This document shows, in pieces, positions 1 to 13,239 of a DNA stretch of 64,000 nt. Where the stretch lies: NCBI GenBank assembly GCA_005406025.1, contig BGZK01000010.1, positions 744,001-808,000 of the forward strand. Direction: 5' to 3'. This DNA comes from Eumeta japonica (lineage: Eukaryota; Arthropoda; Insecta; Lepidoptera; Psychidae). The notes beneath the pieces were generated by a model that was given only the letters and a program-made list of their open reading frames with translations, was not told the origin of the DNA and made no database searches. The stretch's first letter is position 1, and every line of letters begins with the position of its first letter. Position numbers and translations under genes: made by a program.

Positions 1-510
1 GCTCGCTTTTGATGAGCTCTCTATCGTTTTTTATATTTCCAAAGCGGTATTAATTTCCCGGACGTTATGTTCTCTTTTAAATAACCCCAATGACCTAGCG
101 GTGTAGATTCCTGGTCATTTTCTCATTGGCCAGTCATTGAAGGCTGTTCCGAAATATCCGTGAACTATATGCCGATCTCGCGATTATCGCGATTTCAAAA
201 GTTTCAGCAGATTGTACAAAGTATTTGGAGGCGGTTCCGGTCCGAATATTTTCACAGTCTGTAACAGCGGTATGAGTGGATGGGCTTTGGAGAATCTCCT
301 CAAGTTGGAGATTTAGTTTTAATAAATCAGATCAACATTCCTCCCCTCATGAGGCAGCGCGAGTGGATTTTAAAATAGTACCCTGGATGGGATGATATTT
401 TGATATTGTGCGGGTAGTAGATGTACAAACACTGATCAGTGTTTTACATGGAACAGTTACCAGCCTTGATCGTCTACCAATAAGACCACTGACAGACGCG
501 GGTGGGAAGA
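1..510 (+). pseudogene. BEL/Pao retrotransposon pol C-terminal relic (cut by window edge)
   Basis: Broken reading frames on the plus strand resemble the end of a BEL/Pao polyprotein, after the integrase core. Across shifting frames one can read a NDL..GHFLIGxxL-like stretch (about 90-150), an SRLSRFQ..QQIVQ..WRRF-like stretch (about 170-235), GDLVLINQ-NIPPL (about 308-350) and VRVVDVQT (about 408-435). These are the usual order of the C-terminal landmarks in this superfamily. Stops and frameshifts separate them, so no protein can be made. The upstream part lies outside the window. The family call rests on motif order rather than a search. Confidence 0.65.
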
Positions 511-1868
511 CATGCGCGGGAGACGTCACACACACTTGTTTGCGGGCTGCCATTGAATGTGTGTCACTCACACACGGACGAGTGAAATAAAAAGGAAAAC
601 GCAGGCCGGTGCGAGATTAATATACTTTTACATATAAAATTGTTGTGTTCTCCTCAGGGCTTTGGATACTCTGAATGATATATGAAGGAAAACATATGTG
701 AATGGTGGAATAGTGTAATGTTGACTGACCCGCAATTACAATGGTATAAGACAGAGATAATTAATGAACTACCCACACTCTACACCCCCTTACACTAATT
801 GACAATAACATTTACATTTTACATAACCTAACAACAATTTTAGTTATTCGATAATTTATACAATACAATTAAACTTACTCTTTACAGTTGATAGCTGTAT
901 CTAATCTTCACCTACGTATAGGGCAAGACTGGAGCGGTACGACTATAGGTGATCGAATCAAAATTTGTGGTGGACTCGAGGCCACCGGCGCCGGGACGCA
1001 TGGACGCGGCTCCGTGGTTGAAAGCTTTGTGTCGGCGGGCACGACTGTGCAGGGCACGGCAGATAATGGAGTTTGGTTTTCTGATTCGTGCTCAACCACT
1101 TCTGGCATGATTAGGATCTGTGTAACATCTTTTAAAATCGAAGGGATTACCAGGTAACTTCTTATCTTACGTCGAAGCTGATCGATCTATGAACCTGGTC
1201 GCTGCTTTCGCTTAAAATTCTAAAGTAGTCAGTAGTTGACACTGCTTACGACTTTTCCTTGTTATCATTTTTCTCCTCTTAGATATTGGCAATACAACAC
1301 GTCTTCCCCTTGTTTTCTTTCCTATCACCTCCTTCAACCGTGTCTCTCTGCCGTTGTTGTGCTTATGAGACCTTGGCCTCTCTATTCGACTTAAGCGCGT
1401 CTAATCGAGTTCTCAATCGTCTACCCATTAGCAATACCGACGGATTCTCACCAGTGGCTGAGTGTTTTGTGTTTCGATAATATAATAAAAATACATGTAA
1501 GACCTATCATTATTTTTCTCCTTCTGTTATAGCTCTTTTCATTATTCATTTTAAAATTTTAGCAGCGTTCTTCGCGGCTTCATTCGATGAAAGGGCGGTA
1601 AAGTGTTGAAAAAATGTGCTCGATTCCGTTGCTCTTATCAAATCGTGCAAATTCAATACTGGAGAAGGGCGGTCCATTGTTTGAGACATTTGTTTTGGAA
1701 TCCCTCATCTATTTTATAGTTCACTCAATTTAATAATAGTGTTATTTGCTTGCTTGCTGCTGTGCTCGGAACAGGAAATATTTCTAAATACTTGGACATC
1801 GAATCCATTAAAATTAGATATTATCTCCCCCCTATCGAGCCATGAAATCTAAATACAACCTCGACCAC
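511..1868. other. No recognised gene
   Basis: Mostly AT-rich non-coding sequence after the BEL/Pao relic. A GC-richer patch at 888-1157 is open on both strands but matches no family I recognise; it could be the LTR or untranslated tail of the element at 1-510. I see no splice-bounded exon. Confidence 0.4.
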
Positions 1869-2280
1869 GATTTTTTTTTGTTTCCCACTTACGACGTGGA
1901 GGGGGTAAGAAATGTCTATCCCGCACACTCTCGCGCCCGTATGCGTGCATAGTGTGGGGCTGAAACCCACTAAAAAAGTCCCCCTGAAGGTGAAGTAAAT
2001 GGATCGGTTATGCTATGAAGTCAAACGAAGAGTCTGGCGACCAGTCGGACGACTATAATAGCTTTACCGAACGCGGCCGGACGGCACGTGTGAGTGCCGA
2101 CGGCGCGTGACATGTCCTATGGACGACTCCTGAAGGGTGTCGTCTCGGCATAGGATGTCACCGGAAACCGTCACGGGTCGGTTCCCGTTCCTCTTGCCCG
2201 GCCGGGAGCGGTCTGCAGCGGCCGGGTGGAGTAAGTGAGCTAAGGTCGATGACCTAACTAACGGATTGACCTAATCTAAG

Positions 2281-5010
2281 TCAGTCATGCGTATCGTTGA
2301 CGTCATTAAGGCTATCAACTGCCGCTGTAAGAGCGTCAGGTGGATCGAACAGTACGTTCCGTGGCCTACGGATAAAGTGGGTGGGAGGCGGCGGTTGATA
2401 GTCAACCGCCGGTCGAAGGAGCGCATTAGGATGTGATCCCACGATGTCGAAGAATCGCTTCGATGCGTCCTTCATGTATTTAGAAAGAGTGGGGAGTTCC
2501 AAATCTCTATGGAGAATTGAATTACGAACGCACCAATGTCCGTCCGTGGTTACTCTACAAATTTATTCCGTATTACCTGTAACCTACGTAGTGCTTTAGG
2601 AGCGGCGTGAGGGAAAATTGGAGACGCGTACGTCAACACCGTCCTAATGCACATTTTGTACAAAGTACGCTTATTACGCCTAGATAGTTTGCTCTTTCTA
2701 CCCAGCATGGCCCAAGCCTTGCTGTGTAGAAAAACGCATTCTTCCTAACACGCGCGATGTGCTCTCTAAAAAGGAGATTTTTATCGAGCGTGACACCTAA
2801 GTATTTATAAGACCGTTGCCACGGAATTTTCACGTTCAACATTTTTAAGGAGGGAGTGTTCCAGTCGACAACACGATTACTCCTACTCTTGCTATACTTG
2901 AACTGTATAGCTGCCGACTTTTCAGGATTGACATCTTATTCTCCAGAGACGGAAACATTGGCCTAGCTCATCAATGGCCCTCTGGAGGTGGAGGGTGGAT
3001 CGGGAGGACCTATTCCTACTTTTGTAATATAACGCGGTATCGTCGGCAAATAACGCGAGTTGGACGCCGGACGTCGGTATCGGTATGTCATTAGTGTACG
3101 CGGAGTGCAGGAGGGGAGAGAGGGCGGAGCCTTGCGGAACTCCTGCTCTGATTAATCGTCTAGTCGAGTGAGTACGCTCATGCCTACATGTAAAATAACG
3201 ATTAGATAGGTAATTTTGGATAATGAATATGAGACGATCAGGTACTTGGAGAGAGTATAATTTATATACCAGACCTGCGTGCCACATCATATCGAACGCC
3301 TTGGCCACGTCAAAGAAGACAGCTACGGTTTTCTGTTTAGATTTAAAGCCCTCCGTGACATATTCGACTAAACGGAAGACTTGCTGTGGACAAGAGTGGG
3401 CTGGACGAAAACCGAACTGTTCGTCAATGATAAGGCCTTTCCCGAGTAGGTGAGCGCTTAAGCGAGTTTTAAGAACTCTCTCATAAAGTTTAGCCAGACC
3501 GCTCAGGAGGCTGATCGGTCTGTAACTTGCAGGGAGGTCGCGTGGTTTTCCTGGCTTATGAATGCCAATTACCTGCGCCTCCTTCCAAGCGGGGGCAAAA
3601 TAACAATTTCGAAGGCACGCGTTAAAAATTGCGACCAGTAAACTTAGTAGGGGTTGAGAAAAGCATTTAATTGCTTTATTACTTACACCATCGAGGCCCG
3701 GTGCCTTTCTGGTTTTTAGTGATTTCACTAGCGTTTGGACTTCGCTGAGTGAGACAGGCGTCAGATCGTTTTTCGTTTCGAGGGAGGTTTTTTGAAGAAC
3801 TACTTCCTCGATGCGACTAATATGAGCTATATCATGCGGAGGGGAAGCGTGAGAGCATTGAGTCTCGATAGAGTCTGTAAGGCACTCCGCTACCTCCGCG
3901 TCGTCAAGGGTGGGTCGTCCGGTCTTTTAAGAGGGGGTATTCCTATACCCCTCTGTTTTGAGCGCTTTGGTAATTTTCTAAAACGCTAGATGAGACGATC
4001 TAATTTCCTCCATGAGGTCGCTCCAACTCTCATTTTGAAATTCCTGAACGCGAGCTTTCACTTCGCGTTGGAGAGCTCGCGCTCTGGATCTATATTCTGG
4101 AGTAGGATATGTGCTCGCGCGGCGTAAGGCTGCGTTTTTTGCTATTATCAATTCGAGGATGTCGGGCGAAAACTTCCGGCGATCCGAAGATGTCGGAACC
4201 TTCCGCTCATATTTCCCGACCACTGTCCTGACGTGGCTGGTAAGAGCACCTATAGCATGGTCAATCTGTTTAGTCGTCCTAATATCATCAGCGATGCTAT
4301 TGAGAGGAGGAGTGTCGATTTTTTCGAACGCGGTCGACACTCTCTTCCAGTCGATAATTTTAATAGTGGAAATAGGCCTCCCGCCGTCGGGAGGGCCCAT
4401 TTTTAACAGTACCGGCCGATGATCGCATGAGAGTCTATGAAGAGTCTCGATAATATTTCAATGTAAGGCGACTCCCTTAGTCAGCGCAATATCTAAAGTT
4501 GAAGGCCTGTTGGAATCGTTATACGGGAAGTAGGACGCCGTAGAGGGCGCGATAATTTCTAACTCTAGTCTGTCTTGGAGTCAATCCAGTTTCTCTCCAT
4601 TATAATTCATTGTGGCACAGCCCCATCTGGGATTTTTGCAATTGAAATCACCAAAGAGGATGACGGCATCCCCTAGGGCGAGGAGGGTTCTAAGGTCACT
4701 CCGGAGTAACGGTTTTGGATACGGGAGGTAGACCGAGACTACGACGAGTCTACAACCTGCTGCTTCCATATTGATTAATGGAGGAATCGTTATGGAACAG
4801 CAATGGAGCGAGCGACTATAGTAAAGAGCTGTACCCCCTTTTCTAGCGTGTGTCCCGTCCGTTCGTAGCTGTACGTAGCCTGCAATGACGCATGCTCTTG
4901 ATCTATTTGGTTTCAGGAAAGTTTCTTGGATTAGTGCGATATCGATCCCGTACAGTTCGTCAGTTTGGGAACACTTTTTGGAAGACCATTTGCATTAAAT
5001 GAAAGTAATT
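2281..5010 (-). pseudogene. Jockey-like ORF2 (endonuclease-reverse transcriptase), broken
   Basis: ORF2 nicks target DNA and primes reverse transcription from the nick. The AP-type endonuclease spans about 4560-5010: a QETF segment supplies the expected catalytic Glu, and GDFNCKNPRWGC lies around 4615-4660. A linker is open at 3978-4400. RT is open at 2922-3728 with KAPGLDGV, YRPISLLS, the DVAKAFDMMWH motif, GVPQGSALSPLL, and the catalytic FADD at 3039-3050. Post-RT sequence follows at 2633-2842 and 2281-2502. RT core motifs survive, but frameshifts and stops split the ORF into at least five pieces. It cannot encode a working enzyme without other copies. Confidence 0.85.
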
Positions 5011-5077
5011 TTAATTTTTTTGGTTTACGGCGTCCACCTAGAGGGGGAATACTGCTGCTACACCCGGGTGTAGACAT

Positions 5078-6733
5078 TTATATGGACTCTAGGCGTACCA
5101 TCAGGTGATGGTACCTAACTAAAACTAAAAGTTTCTCCTCTACGTTTCGGCACGCACAGAGCTGACCTGCGAATTCGGCGATCTCCGAATTCAAAACCGC
5201 GCGGAGAACGGCCATCACCGTTTGGATGTTGTCTCCAAACGATGAAGGGCCCGCGGTCGCGGTCGCGGGATGCGGCGCCAGGGGAGCACGGCGAGCGGGC
5301 TCCCTTGGCGACTCCGGTACAGCCCTCGAAGGCTGATTCCTCCCCCACGGGTTGGAGGAGGGTGCGGGGGCGGGGTGGGAATTCATAACAGGAGTTGTCT
5401 TCCTACTCGACGCGAGTGCCGGGAAGTTTTCCAGATCCCGGGGAGGGGCGACGGGGACGCGGGAGGGCCTCTTGAAAGTAGGCCTTGAATGGGGCATAAA
5501 TTTGGGAGCCTTAGGGCATCCCCTATAATTGGTCGTATGACTTTGGCCACAGTTAACACAGGAGGGTTTCTCCTCCGTCTCCCGAGTGAACGGGCACTCT
5601 TTGGTCCAATGAGGGACCAGACATTGCAGACATCACCGCGTGACAGTTCGCGGCCGCGTGTCCATAGTTTTGGCACCGGTGGCATTGACCGGGACCGCCT
5701 TTTTTGAATGGGGCCTCGATTCGGATACCCGAGAGGCCGCATACAACTAGAAGTGAGTTGAAAATTTTTTTGGCGTCGTCGGTCCTTGGGAGGATCGCGA
5801 GCACCATCCAAAGCAGACTATCGTCGCGTCTGGTCATTTTGTGCACTGAGTGCACAGGAAAGCTTTGACCACATAGGTTATTTTTAATATCTCCTAAGGC
5901 GAAACCCGCGGGAATGCCGCGGATTTGACATTACGCTCTTCTTCAAGAGCGTAAGGAAATTAAATTTGTTATCGACAAGGTACCTATTGAGACTACGAAA
6001 ACTCTCGACGTTGGGGCAGATGATCTTAATACCGTCTACCGCGGACGGCCTAGAGTAATTTATATGCAAACGTGTGCAGTCTGCAGAAATTTTCACGAAG
6101 TTTGCGTCTTTGCGCAAGAAAATAGGAGGGGGAGCTTTGGCCCTGGGTGGAGCGGCAGGTTTGATACCTGTCTTAGAGGAGGCTGTGTCGGTCGCCACCT
6201 GCGCGGAGGTGGCGGCCTGAACTTGAGTTGACTGGGAAAGGGTGGCTGAGGCCGCAGATGGCAGAACCTGAGTAACCTCTACTTCCATATCATTGGCATT
6301 AATCGCAGGAAAATTGGTCAGTTTAGTTTTCTTGACCATTTTGTGGACTGCCTTTTTGTTCTTCCCTTTGACAAAGGGAGAACCCCCAGAGAGTCCCATG
6401 TGTTGGTGAAGGTACCAGACTCGTCGTCTGAGCCGACGAAGTACTACCCGAGTCCGTCGTCTGCTCCTCGGACGACGAGCTGGCACTACGCTTCCCTTTC
6501 TTTTTGCCCTTAGCGGGCGAGTGAGACCTGCTCGAGTTCGCACTCGAGGCAGGCGTGGCCGCGCGGCTCGCTACAGGAGTAGCTGTACGCACAAACTTTT
6601 CTAACTCACTCTCCGGGCATTCGCAGCCCATTTCCGAGAGCGATTTCAATACAATATCCTTTATAAGGGCCCTGGTTACGGGTCCCTTTGGCACCTCTCC
6701 TGCCCCTTTGGGGCAGGAGGTATTAATTTCCAT
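5078..6733 (-). pseudogene. Jockey-like ORF1 (gag nucleic-acid-binding protein), frameshifted
   Basis: The ORF1 product would bind element RNA in the ribonucleoprotein particle. It starts at the ATG ending at 6733 (MEINTSCPKGAG). A Ser/Lys-rich low-complexity N-terminus is followed by a Pro/Ala-rich linker and a domain like the region that precedes zinc knuckles in arthropod gag proteins (around 5900-6150, IKIICPNVESFRSLNRYL). A CCHC knuckle, CHRCQNYGHAAANC, lies around 5640-5690. The C-terminus is Pro-rich (about 5078-5497). At least three frameshifts break it, at roughly 6330-6400, 5850-5900 and 5500-5650. The downstream partner is ORF2 of the same element. Confidence 0.75.
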
Positions 6734-6739
6734 CGTTAC

Positions 6740-7570
6740 TACACTTATTTAAAATAATTTAATGCTTAGGGAACTCAATTTAAACAAAAGACTAGTTATT
6801 TTAGGAAGTTGAATATTAAACGGTTAATTCTACCACTAACCGGTGGAAAAAAAACGCTATGTTAAAACTCCTGTAGCGCACCTCTCGCCCATAAACCCGG
6901 GAACGAGGGCCGCGGATGCTTCGCGAGCAACGGCGGCCTAAGAGCACTAAAGGGAGACACTACACTGTTAATAGATAACTAAATAGCTCGTGTTGCCACT
7001 AAAACCGCGCTAAAACATGCGTACAATCACTGACGGTTAGCGTTAAAAAGGCGCGAGCGACCGTTCAGCTGTAACGGTCGCTAACCGCTGCCCGTATGGC
7101 GCGAAAAACCGCGGGTAGGCCGAGCGTAGCCTTAATGCGAACTAACACCTAATTGGATGCACTAAGACATAACACTAACACACTACACTAATTTGAGAAA
7201 ATTATTTGTAAATAAATTGCTTTATAATTTCACGTGATACCGACCGTGAAATCACGTGAAACTATGTAGGCTCGGAATTCCGGCGAACTAACCCGCTCGC
7301 GACGACGTAGCGGCGAATCAGCGAACTAACCGTAAGGGCGCCACTATTTTCACTTACGTGAACCTGGGCACGGGATCGCGTATTGTATAAAGTCGGAGCG
7401 ATCGAACGCAGGCGTCCTCTCGCAACCAAACCAAACACAGAATCATAGATGAATATGAATATATAGCACAGAATTGTCGACCACGGTTGTAGCGGCTAGG
7501 ACCAGGGGCGAAACGCGGTGCGCGGTGCCATATGCGCGTGCGCAGCACAGAGCGCGCAGGCGCTACATTC
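6740..7570 (-). promoter_or_regulatory. 5' leader / internal promoter region of the Jockey-like element
   Basis: GC-rich, ORF-poor sequence upstream of ORF1, where Jockey-type elements carry their internal promoter. It contains an inverted repeat around 7230-7261 built on TCACGTGA-type arms. No specific promoter motif can be assigned, and the outer boundary is approximate. Confidence 0.35.
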
Positions 7571-7679
7571 GCGTTCGGTGTTCGTCGACGCTAGCCCACC
7601 ATACCTAATTATGTGCAATGGCTTTACATTTAACTATTATCTTATGTGGTTCGTGAAAACTTTATTGTGGCAAGTTTCC

Positions 7680-8000
7680 ATAAATAAGGTAAAATAATAG
7701 CTATGTTTTATTGCAATAAGTTACTTGAATGTTTCAAACTAAATAAAAATACCTGTAAATTAAAGATTTGTTATTTAAGGAACATGATTTTTAAGTTATT
7801 ATCAAATAATAATCTTAATGTAAACTTTGCATATCTACTAAGATTCCCACATTGAACACACGCAAGCAGAGCGCCACAAGTGAGTTCGTTACTTTATGAA
7901 AATCGGCTGTCATGTAACACCTTGTCTACATCTAATACTGTTTTTCTTAAACATTTCATTTTTAAATATAATAAATTTTAAACTTTGAAGTGAGGTGCCA
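7680..8000. repeat. Dispersed repeat, copy 1 (matches 42885-43200)
   Basis: Non-coding, AT-rich sequence sharing ordered blocks with 42885-43200 in the same orientation. Shared blocks include TGCAATAAGTTACTT, AAATAATAATCTTAA, the AGCAGAGC region and GTGAGTTCGTTACTT followed by a CTGTCATGTAA block. Family unknown; perhaps a non-autonomous transposon. Confidence 0.6.
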
Positions 8001-11000
8001 AAGTTAAGATCCCAATATCCAACTAATTTCCTAAAACATTTATTTTAGGAAATTTCATAAGTCGGCCGAACATTTCGTTTCTGCAGCGAAAATTGGTATA
8101 TTGAATTTATGTGTATTTCTTTAAAAAATTATAAACTTTAATATCGGAAATATTTTTTTATAATTGTTTGTAACCGAGTGACAGATGAAAATTTTTAATT
8201 TATAATTTAAATGTCTTGCCTCGATGAAATGTTTTTTTTTTGGTATATTATTTATTATCTTATAAATTAAACAGTCACTTGAAATTTTACGAAAGATCGT
8301 TAGAAAATTTTTGTAGAATCTTACAGATTTCATGTTCTAAACTACATTTGGATATGAATTCAATTACAAAAGAAATAAAATAAAGGAAATAAAAAGAAAA
8401 TTTAGCAACAAAATAATATTTATAAATGATGAAAAAATAATGCTGTTATAATCAGGCGGGTACAGTACTAAAAGTAGAAAATAATTATTGAACTTGTTGT
8501 CTCTGTTTATCCCGAAAGAGCCTAAGTGTAATTCATGTTTGTAGTAAAATATAGTATTTGAGTATAAAAGCGTGAGGAGCTAAGTAACAAAGTCGCTTAT
8601 CTACGTATTTTTGAGGAAAAATGCCACATGTTTTTACAGTCAAATATTATAGTTTACTTCGGACATGGCTTATACTCAGGGTCAATCGGTGTGGACATAA
8701 CAAACAGACACAATGATTGTTTTTCTGCTTTTTACCTTCTTCGTACCCAGTAACTTAGTGCCTGCCTATTGCAAAAGTTTTGTTTTTAGTTTCTTGAGAA
8801 GTTATTTTTCTCTATTTTTAGTAAAATATTCAAAAGGAAATGGGCTACATCCGATTTTTTTTTAATTTTGATGGTAGCTCCACACCTTCGCAGTAGTTCA
8901 GAGAGGGGTGAGACTACGCCATGTTACAACAGGGTTACGCCCGGTGTCCTGGGGTGGGGATTACATGACATTCTATTTACCCTTATACCACTCAGCCTTC
9001 AGCATGTCTTTCACCTTGGCTTGGGCGAGAACACCGAATTCTAACTTTCAGGACGTCTCAATACCATCCCCCCAGGAAACCGCATTTACATCAGAATTTC
9101 GCAAATTACAGAAGGTTCAAATAGAGTTAGGATACGTTGTTATGTTATGAAAATAGGAATATAATATGTCGTTTGGTTTTGAAATTCCAGTTTCAACTTT
9201 CCGGCTTCATCATCAGGCCCTGAAAGTTTATTATGGCCAAAGTTTATATTAAGAAAATTTGAATAATTTCAAACATGACTTTTATACTATTTACTAACAT
9301 TTCCGCAAACAACTCCGCCTTAATCTAATAAAATATCATTTAACACAGTTCAAGTCATAAAATAAAAGTTAAAATAAAGTAAATCGTCAAAATAAGTATA
9401 AAAAATTATTTCTTAACCGCTAACTAGGGTATTTATTAAGTAATAACAGAAAAAATTCATAGATTTTTTTAAAAAGAGAGTTTTTTTGTCTCCTATAAAG
9501 TTGATAAAAATGACTTATGCAGTGTTGTTGGCTAAGGGAGGATATTTCAAGGGCAATTATATTATTTAGGAAATAAAAAAAAATGTGATTTGATTTGATT
9601 AAGTGTAAAAATAATGTAAATATCTATTGTTAGAAATGAGCTTAAGCCACTTTTCCTTGGGTTAATTTGTCATACTTTCATGGCGAGTGCAATAAAACCA
9701 TAAATTCGTTAGGTTGACGCATTGTGAATTATGTAAACCTCTATTTGTTGGATAATAATCTATTGGTCTCTCCTATAATTTTCACCGTAGCAGCACTACT
9801 CGGTGTGTGACTTAGTATGACGCTGTGTATTTTTCGATACAAAATTATTTGTTCCGATCGTTCTTAATCATAAATTTAATGTGCTTCATGCATTTAAAGT
9901 AAAACAAGGCATCACAATCGATCATCCTGTCATCGCGTTACAGACAAATTTATCGTTCTTGAGCACATGGAGTCTCCTTCCTTTGCCATCAAATTATTTC
10001 TCATTTTTTGTTCACGCATTAATGTAAATAAACTTGTCACTTCATTATTACGACAACCACAAAGATCGATCGGAGTGAGGACTGTAAATGAATTAACCCT
10101 TCCTAGTGTGGTTCTCTATACGCAAAACGCCCGTATTTTGGAATTTTACAAAGAACACTTTGAAACTCATAGATATGCTCAGTTCTGATAATTATTAGAA
10201 ATAAGTATACGAGTAGTTAGGACGAGCTACCTAAGCGAGCCCTAAAACTTTTGCACAACCCATGCATTTTATGGTACATTTTATAAAAAAAAATCAGTGC
10301 AACTCTAGATTTGGTATTTAATATAGTAACTTAAATTCGAGCTTAGATGTACCTATCAGTAACATGAACAAGTATTTAAGACAATACAAAACAACCATGT
10401 GTGACCTACTAGATTGCTAGTAATGCTATTCGCTAAAAAACTACAGTTTCAATATCGGTGTGTGATACTTCTCTAATATTTACTTACGAATTCGTGTGAC
10501 GTTTTACAAAACATAAATAAATAGACAGAAATTATGTGTGGAGTTTAATGGTTAATAACGTTTGTTTTTTTTACTTTTATCTAGAGTATTATAATATAAC
10601 TGTAATTCTTTAGAAATTACAAAATTAATGGGACACATATCTAAATTACAAAATAATGTTTTTAATTTTGTACCTGTTAAATAGTCCATACCAGTATAAT
10701 TGAATTGTTTGTTTGTTTGAACGCGCAAATCTTTAGGACTAAAAGTCGGAAATTAAAAATATTTGTGACTACTACTCAAATTTGAGAAAAAAACTTTATA
10801 TTTTACAGCCCAATTTTTGAGGAGTATTATGAATTGTCTCAATGGAATTTGATTTGGCGATGAATTGTGTAATATAAGGATCCAGTAAAAACGAATTAAA
10901 GAAATTCACTGTATGTCAGAGTAAAACGGGGTTGAATTTCGTATAAAACTTTTTATGCAGCGAAGTACAATTACGAAAGGTATAAATATCGCTTGTTACC

Positions 11001-11995
11001 ATGAAACTGGGGACATGCTGAACTCGTGAATGGAAAGATTTTTGATAAGCAAAATAGCATTCATATCTGACGCTGTATGCGTATTTGTATTATTGAATCG
11101 AAATAATGAACAAATTCTAAGAATTACTTCATCGGCAAGAAGTTTCCTGAATAAAATAGACTATTTACATTTCGCTTTGGCTTCATCTGAATGTTTATGT
11201 TCTGGCAGATTCTAAAATTCTTTCTCTTCATCCTGTTCCTGGATCATATAGCATTATATTTTTATGGTAATATCAAAACTTTATTTACACAACAAATACT
11301 TTATAATGAAGTAGTAAAAATCTGTAATTATATGCTGGCATGATATTAATATAATCGATGACTTATCTCCATGGCCCTCACACTAAGCAATGTGCGTGTA
11401 TTGCGAAAGCTCAATATTTGTCATTAACGAAAAAAGTTATTAGAGGTTTGACGAAAACTACTATGGAGTATAAAATTATCTATGATTATGTTTATGATCA
11501 TAAAATCAATGTATATTTAATGGTATTTTTGTGGTCTTTTATAAAGATACTAAGATACTCTTCACAAAAGATTTGAATATAATTAAGCGTATATAGATGT
11601 TATTATTTTAAGTTTCTAATTTTGGTATTAATTATTATCTGTAGCGCTTTTTTTGAGCATAATGAAAATTTTTGAATTGAAATTTTTTGTAAGTCCACCG
11701 TTTTATGACTCTCGGCTTGCGAATGTGAACAGATACTAAAGTATAATCAAATATTTTTCCCAAACAGATGCATTCATTACAGTAGATTGCATAAAATAAA
11801 GTTGACTTGTTTAAGAAGAGAATAAATTTACTATATGGATAAATTTAAAAATTTAACCAGCTGTTTTGTTTAAAATGCAATCGTTTGGTCTGTTCGAGAG
11901 ATATCGTTAAAGAACAATTCGCAAAAAATGTTATTTATAAATAAATTCTAACGTTCTTGTGAGATTGAAGTTTGATATCGATCAACTTTTGTTGA
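8001..11995. other. Non-coding stretch, nothing recognised
   Basis: AT-rich sequence with only short random-looking reading frames. A GC-richer island at about 8900-9070 and small ORFs at 9967-10188 and 11030-11215 show no motif I recognise. A short block at 11495-11575 resembles 16085-16165 and may be one more dispersed repeat. Confidence 0.4.
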
Positions 11996-12215
11996 TTAAA
12001 GCCGTAAAGCGTATCAAAATTGAACAACGGAATCGATAGATATCGTGGCTTAAAAATTAGAAATTGGATTGTTTTAAATCAATCCTGATATTTCCACTTG
12101 AATAGCTGAAAACGTATTAAGATCATATTTCTGAGCTCGAAAAGCTTGGAAAAGCCCAAAATCGATCTATTGAGCTCAAACTGAATAATTATCTACTAGT
12201 TATATTTTATTTGCT
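11996..12215. repeat. Dispersed repeat, copy 1 (matches 52430-52660)
   Basis: Shares ordered blocks with 52430-52660 in the same orientation: a CGATAGATATC block, a TTTAAATCAATC block, TGAGCTCG followed by an A-rich run, a CAAAAATC/CAAAATCG block, and an ACTCAAACT/GCTCAAACTG block then AATAATT. Non-coding; family not identified. Confidence 0.55.
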
Positions 12216-12330
12216 AAGTGAGAGGAACTAGGGTTCTTCTCACTCTACATTTCAGATGCTGTCCTTTTGGTTCTAATTTTGAAACCTTTTTTTGAATTTG
12301 GGAATCAAATAATGATTACGACAGGAGGAT

Positions 12331-12344
12331 ACCCCCCCCCCCCA
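12331..12344 (+). repeat. Poly(C) run
   Basis: A run of about 12-13 cytosines in otherwise AT-rich sequence. No function is evident; such runs are prone to length errors in sequencing and assembly. Confidence 0.8.
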
Positions 12345-12829
12345 GCTCGTCCTAGATAGCTCCACCGTACAGCTTCAGCGACAAGTTTCCGCACTAGTGA
12401 ATAAAGAGTACTTCACGTCGGCATTATTCCCCAGTGTGGTCTAACGCAGACTTGAGTGATTCTTTTCGGTGCTCCGAATGTATTTGAAGAAATGGGTGAA
12501 AAATTGATGATATTTGCGCATAGGTATTATGTCACTACCTCCAAATGTGCATTTATTATAGTAAAATATAAATAAATTATGATGAATAATTATTTTGAAT
12601 TTAAATATGAAATACGAAAAAATCTTTTTTCCCGATCTTATACATTTGCGTGCATATGTGCATATACGTGTGGAGATTTTTCTAAATTTTAAATTAACTG
12701 TAAATTAGTTAATTAACTAATAATAATTATTTTTATTATTTTTTCTTCACATGTTACTTCATATCGTAAATACAAAACCTATGAACTATTATGATACAGT
12801 CAAAATCTGTTATAATTACATCGAAGGGA

Positions 12830-13230
12830 CCACTCGTTTTTAGTCGTAAGAACCGATAGTTGTATTAGCCGGTGACGTTTCCGCCACTCATTTTCTCGCC
12901 GACAGCCGCGCCGAGTCCGGGAACGTGAACAAAATCGTTGCTTTTGTTTAAAGAATTGATCCATTTCTTGGTACATTATTGGACCTTTATATTTAAACCA
13001 CTTTAAGAAAGCTTCCTAGATCTTCGTATGCTTCGTTATTCTCGCTACATTCATTTAAAAAAAATCACAAAAGGTTTGAGTTTCTTCCCACTTCTTTCAA
13101 AATGGTTGAAATTGTCGAGTGTTATACATCATATTCTTTTGCCAAATCTCTTTGGAATTCAACTATAGCTTTAAAATAATACGCGAGTTTTCTTCGATAT
13201 TAAATTGTTTTCTTTTTGCTTACGATATGT
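12830..13230 (-). pseudogene. pogo/Tigger-like transposase N-terminal relic
   Basis: Read on the minus strand across two or three frames, this resembles the DNA-binding part of CENP-B/pogo-type transposases. KRKQFNIEENSRII is the first helix region (about 13180-13225). It is followed, after a frameshift, by a FQRDLAKEYDV-like segment and HSTISTILKE (about 13095-13130), the expected helix-turn-helix. FLKWFKYKGPIMYQE (about 12965-13015) then matches the start of the second HTH domain. Stops and frameshifts make it non-coding. The DDE catalytic part is not visible, so either it was lost or the element is truncated. Confidence 0.6.
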
Positions 13231-13239
13231 TAAAAACTT

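Larger units (their letters stand above)
1869..7570 (-). mobile_element. Jockey-clade non-LTR retrotransposon, near full length, degenerate
   Basis: A minus-strand element with the standard order 5' leader, gag-like ORF1 with CCHC knuckle, ORF2 with AP endonuclease and reverse transcriptase, then a short 3' region ending in an A tract (T-run at 1870-1878 on the plus strand). It is markedly GC-richer than its surroundings. ORF1 covers about 5078-6733, ORF2 about 2281-5010, and the leader about 6740-7570. Both ORFs carry several frameshifts and stops, so it is a dead copy. The 5' boundary is estimated from the drop in GC content; no target-site duplication could be identified by eye. Confidence 0.8.

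Noticed and set aside
888..1157. 89-codon open frame in a GC-richer patch
   Set aside because: Open on both strands, no domain, no splice support; composition alone explains it.
9967..10188. 73-codon open frame
   Set aside because: Has a protein-like look but no recognisable family or splice context.
12331..12344. Poly(C) run as a functional element
   Set aside because: Simple homopolymer, with no associated structure.
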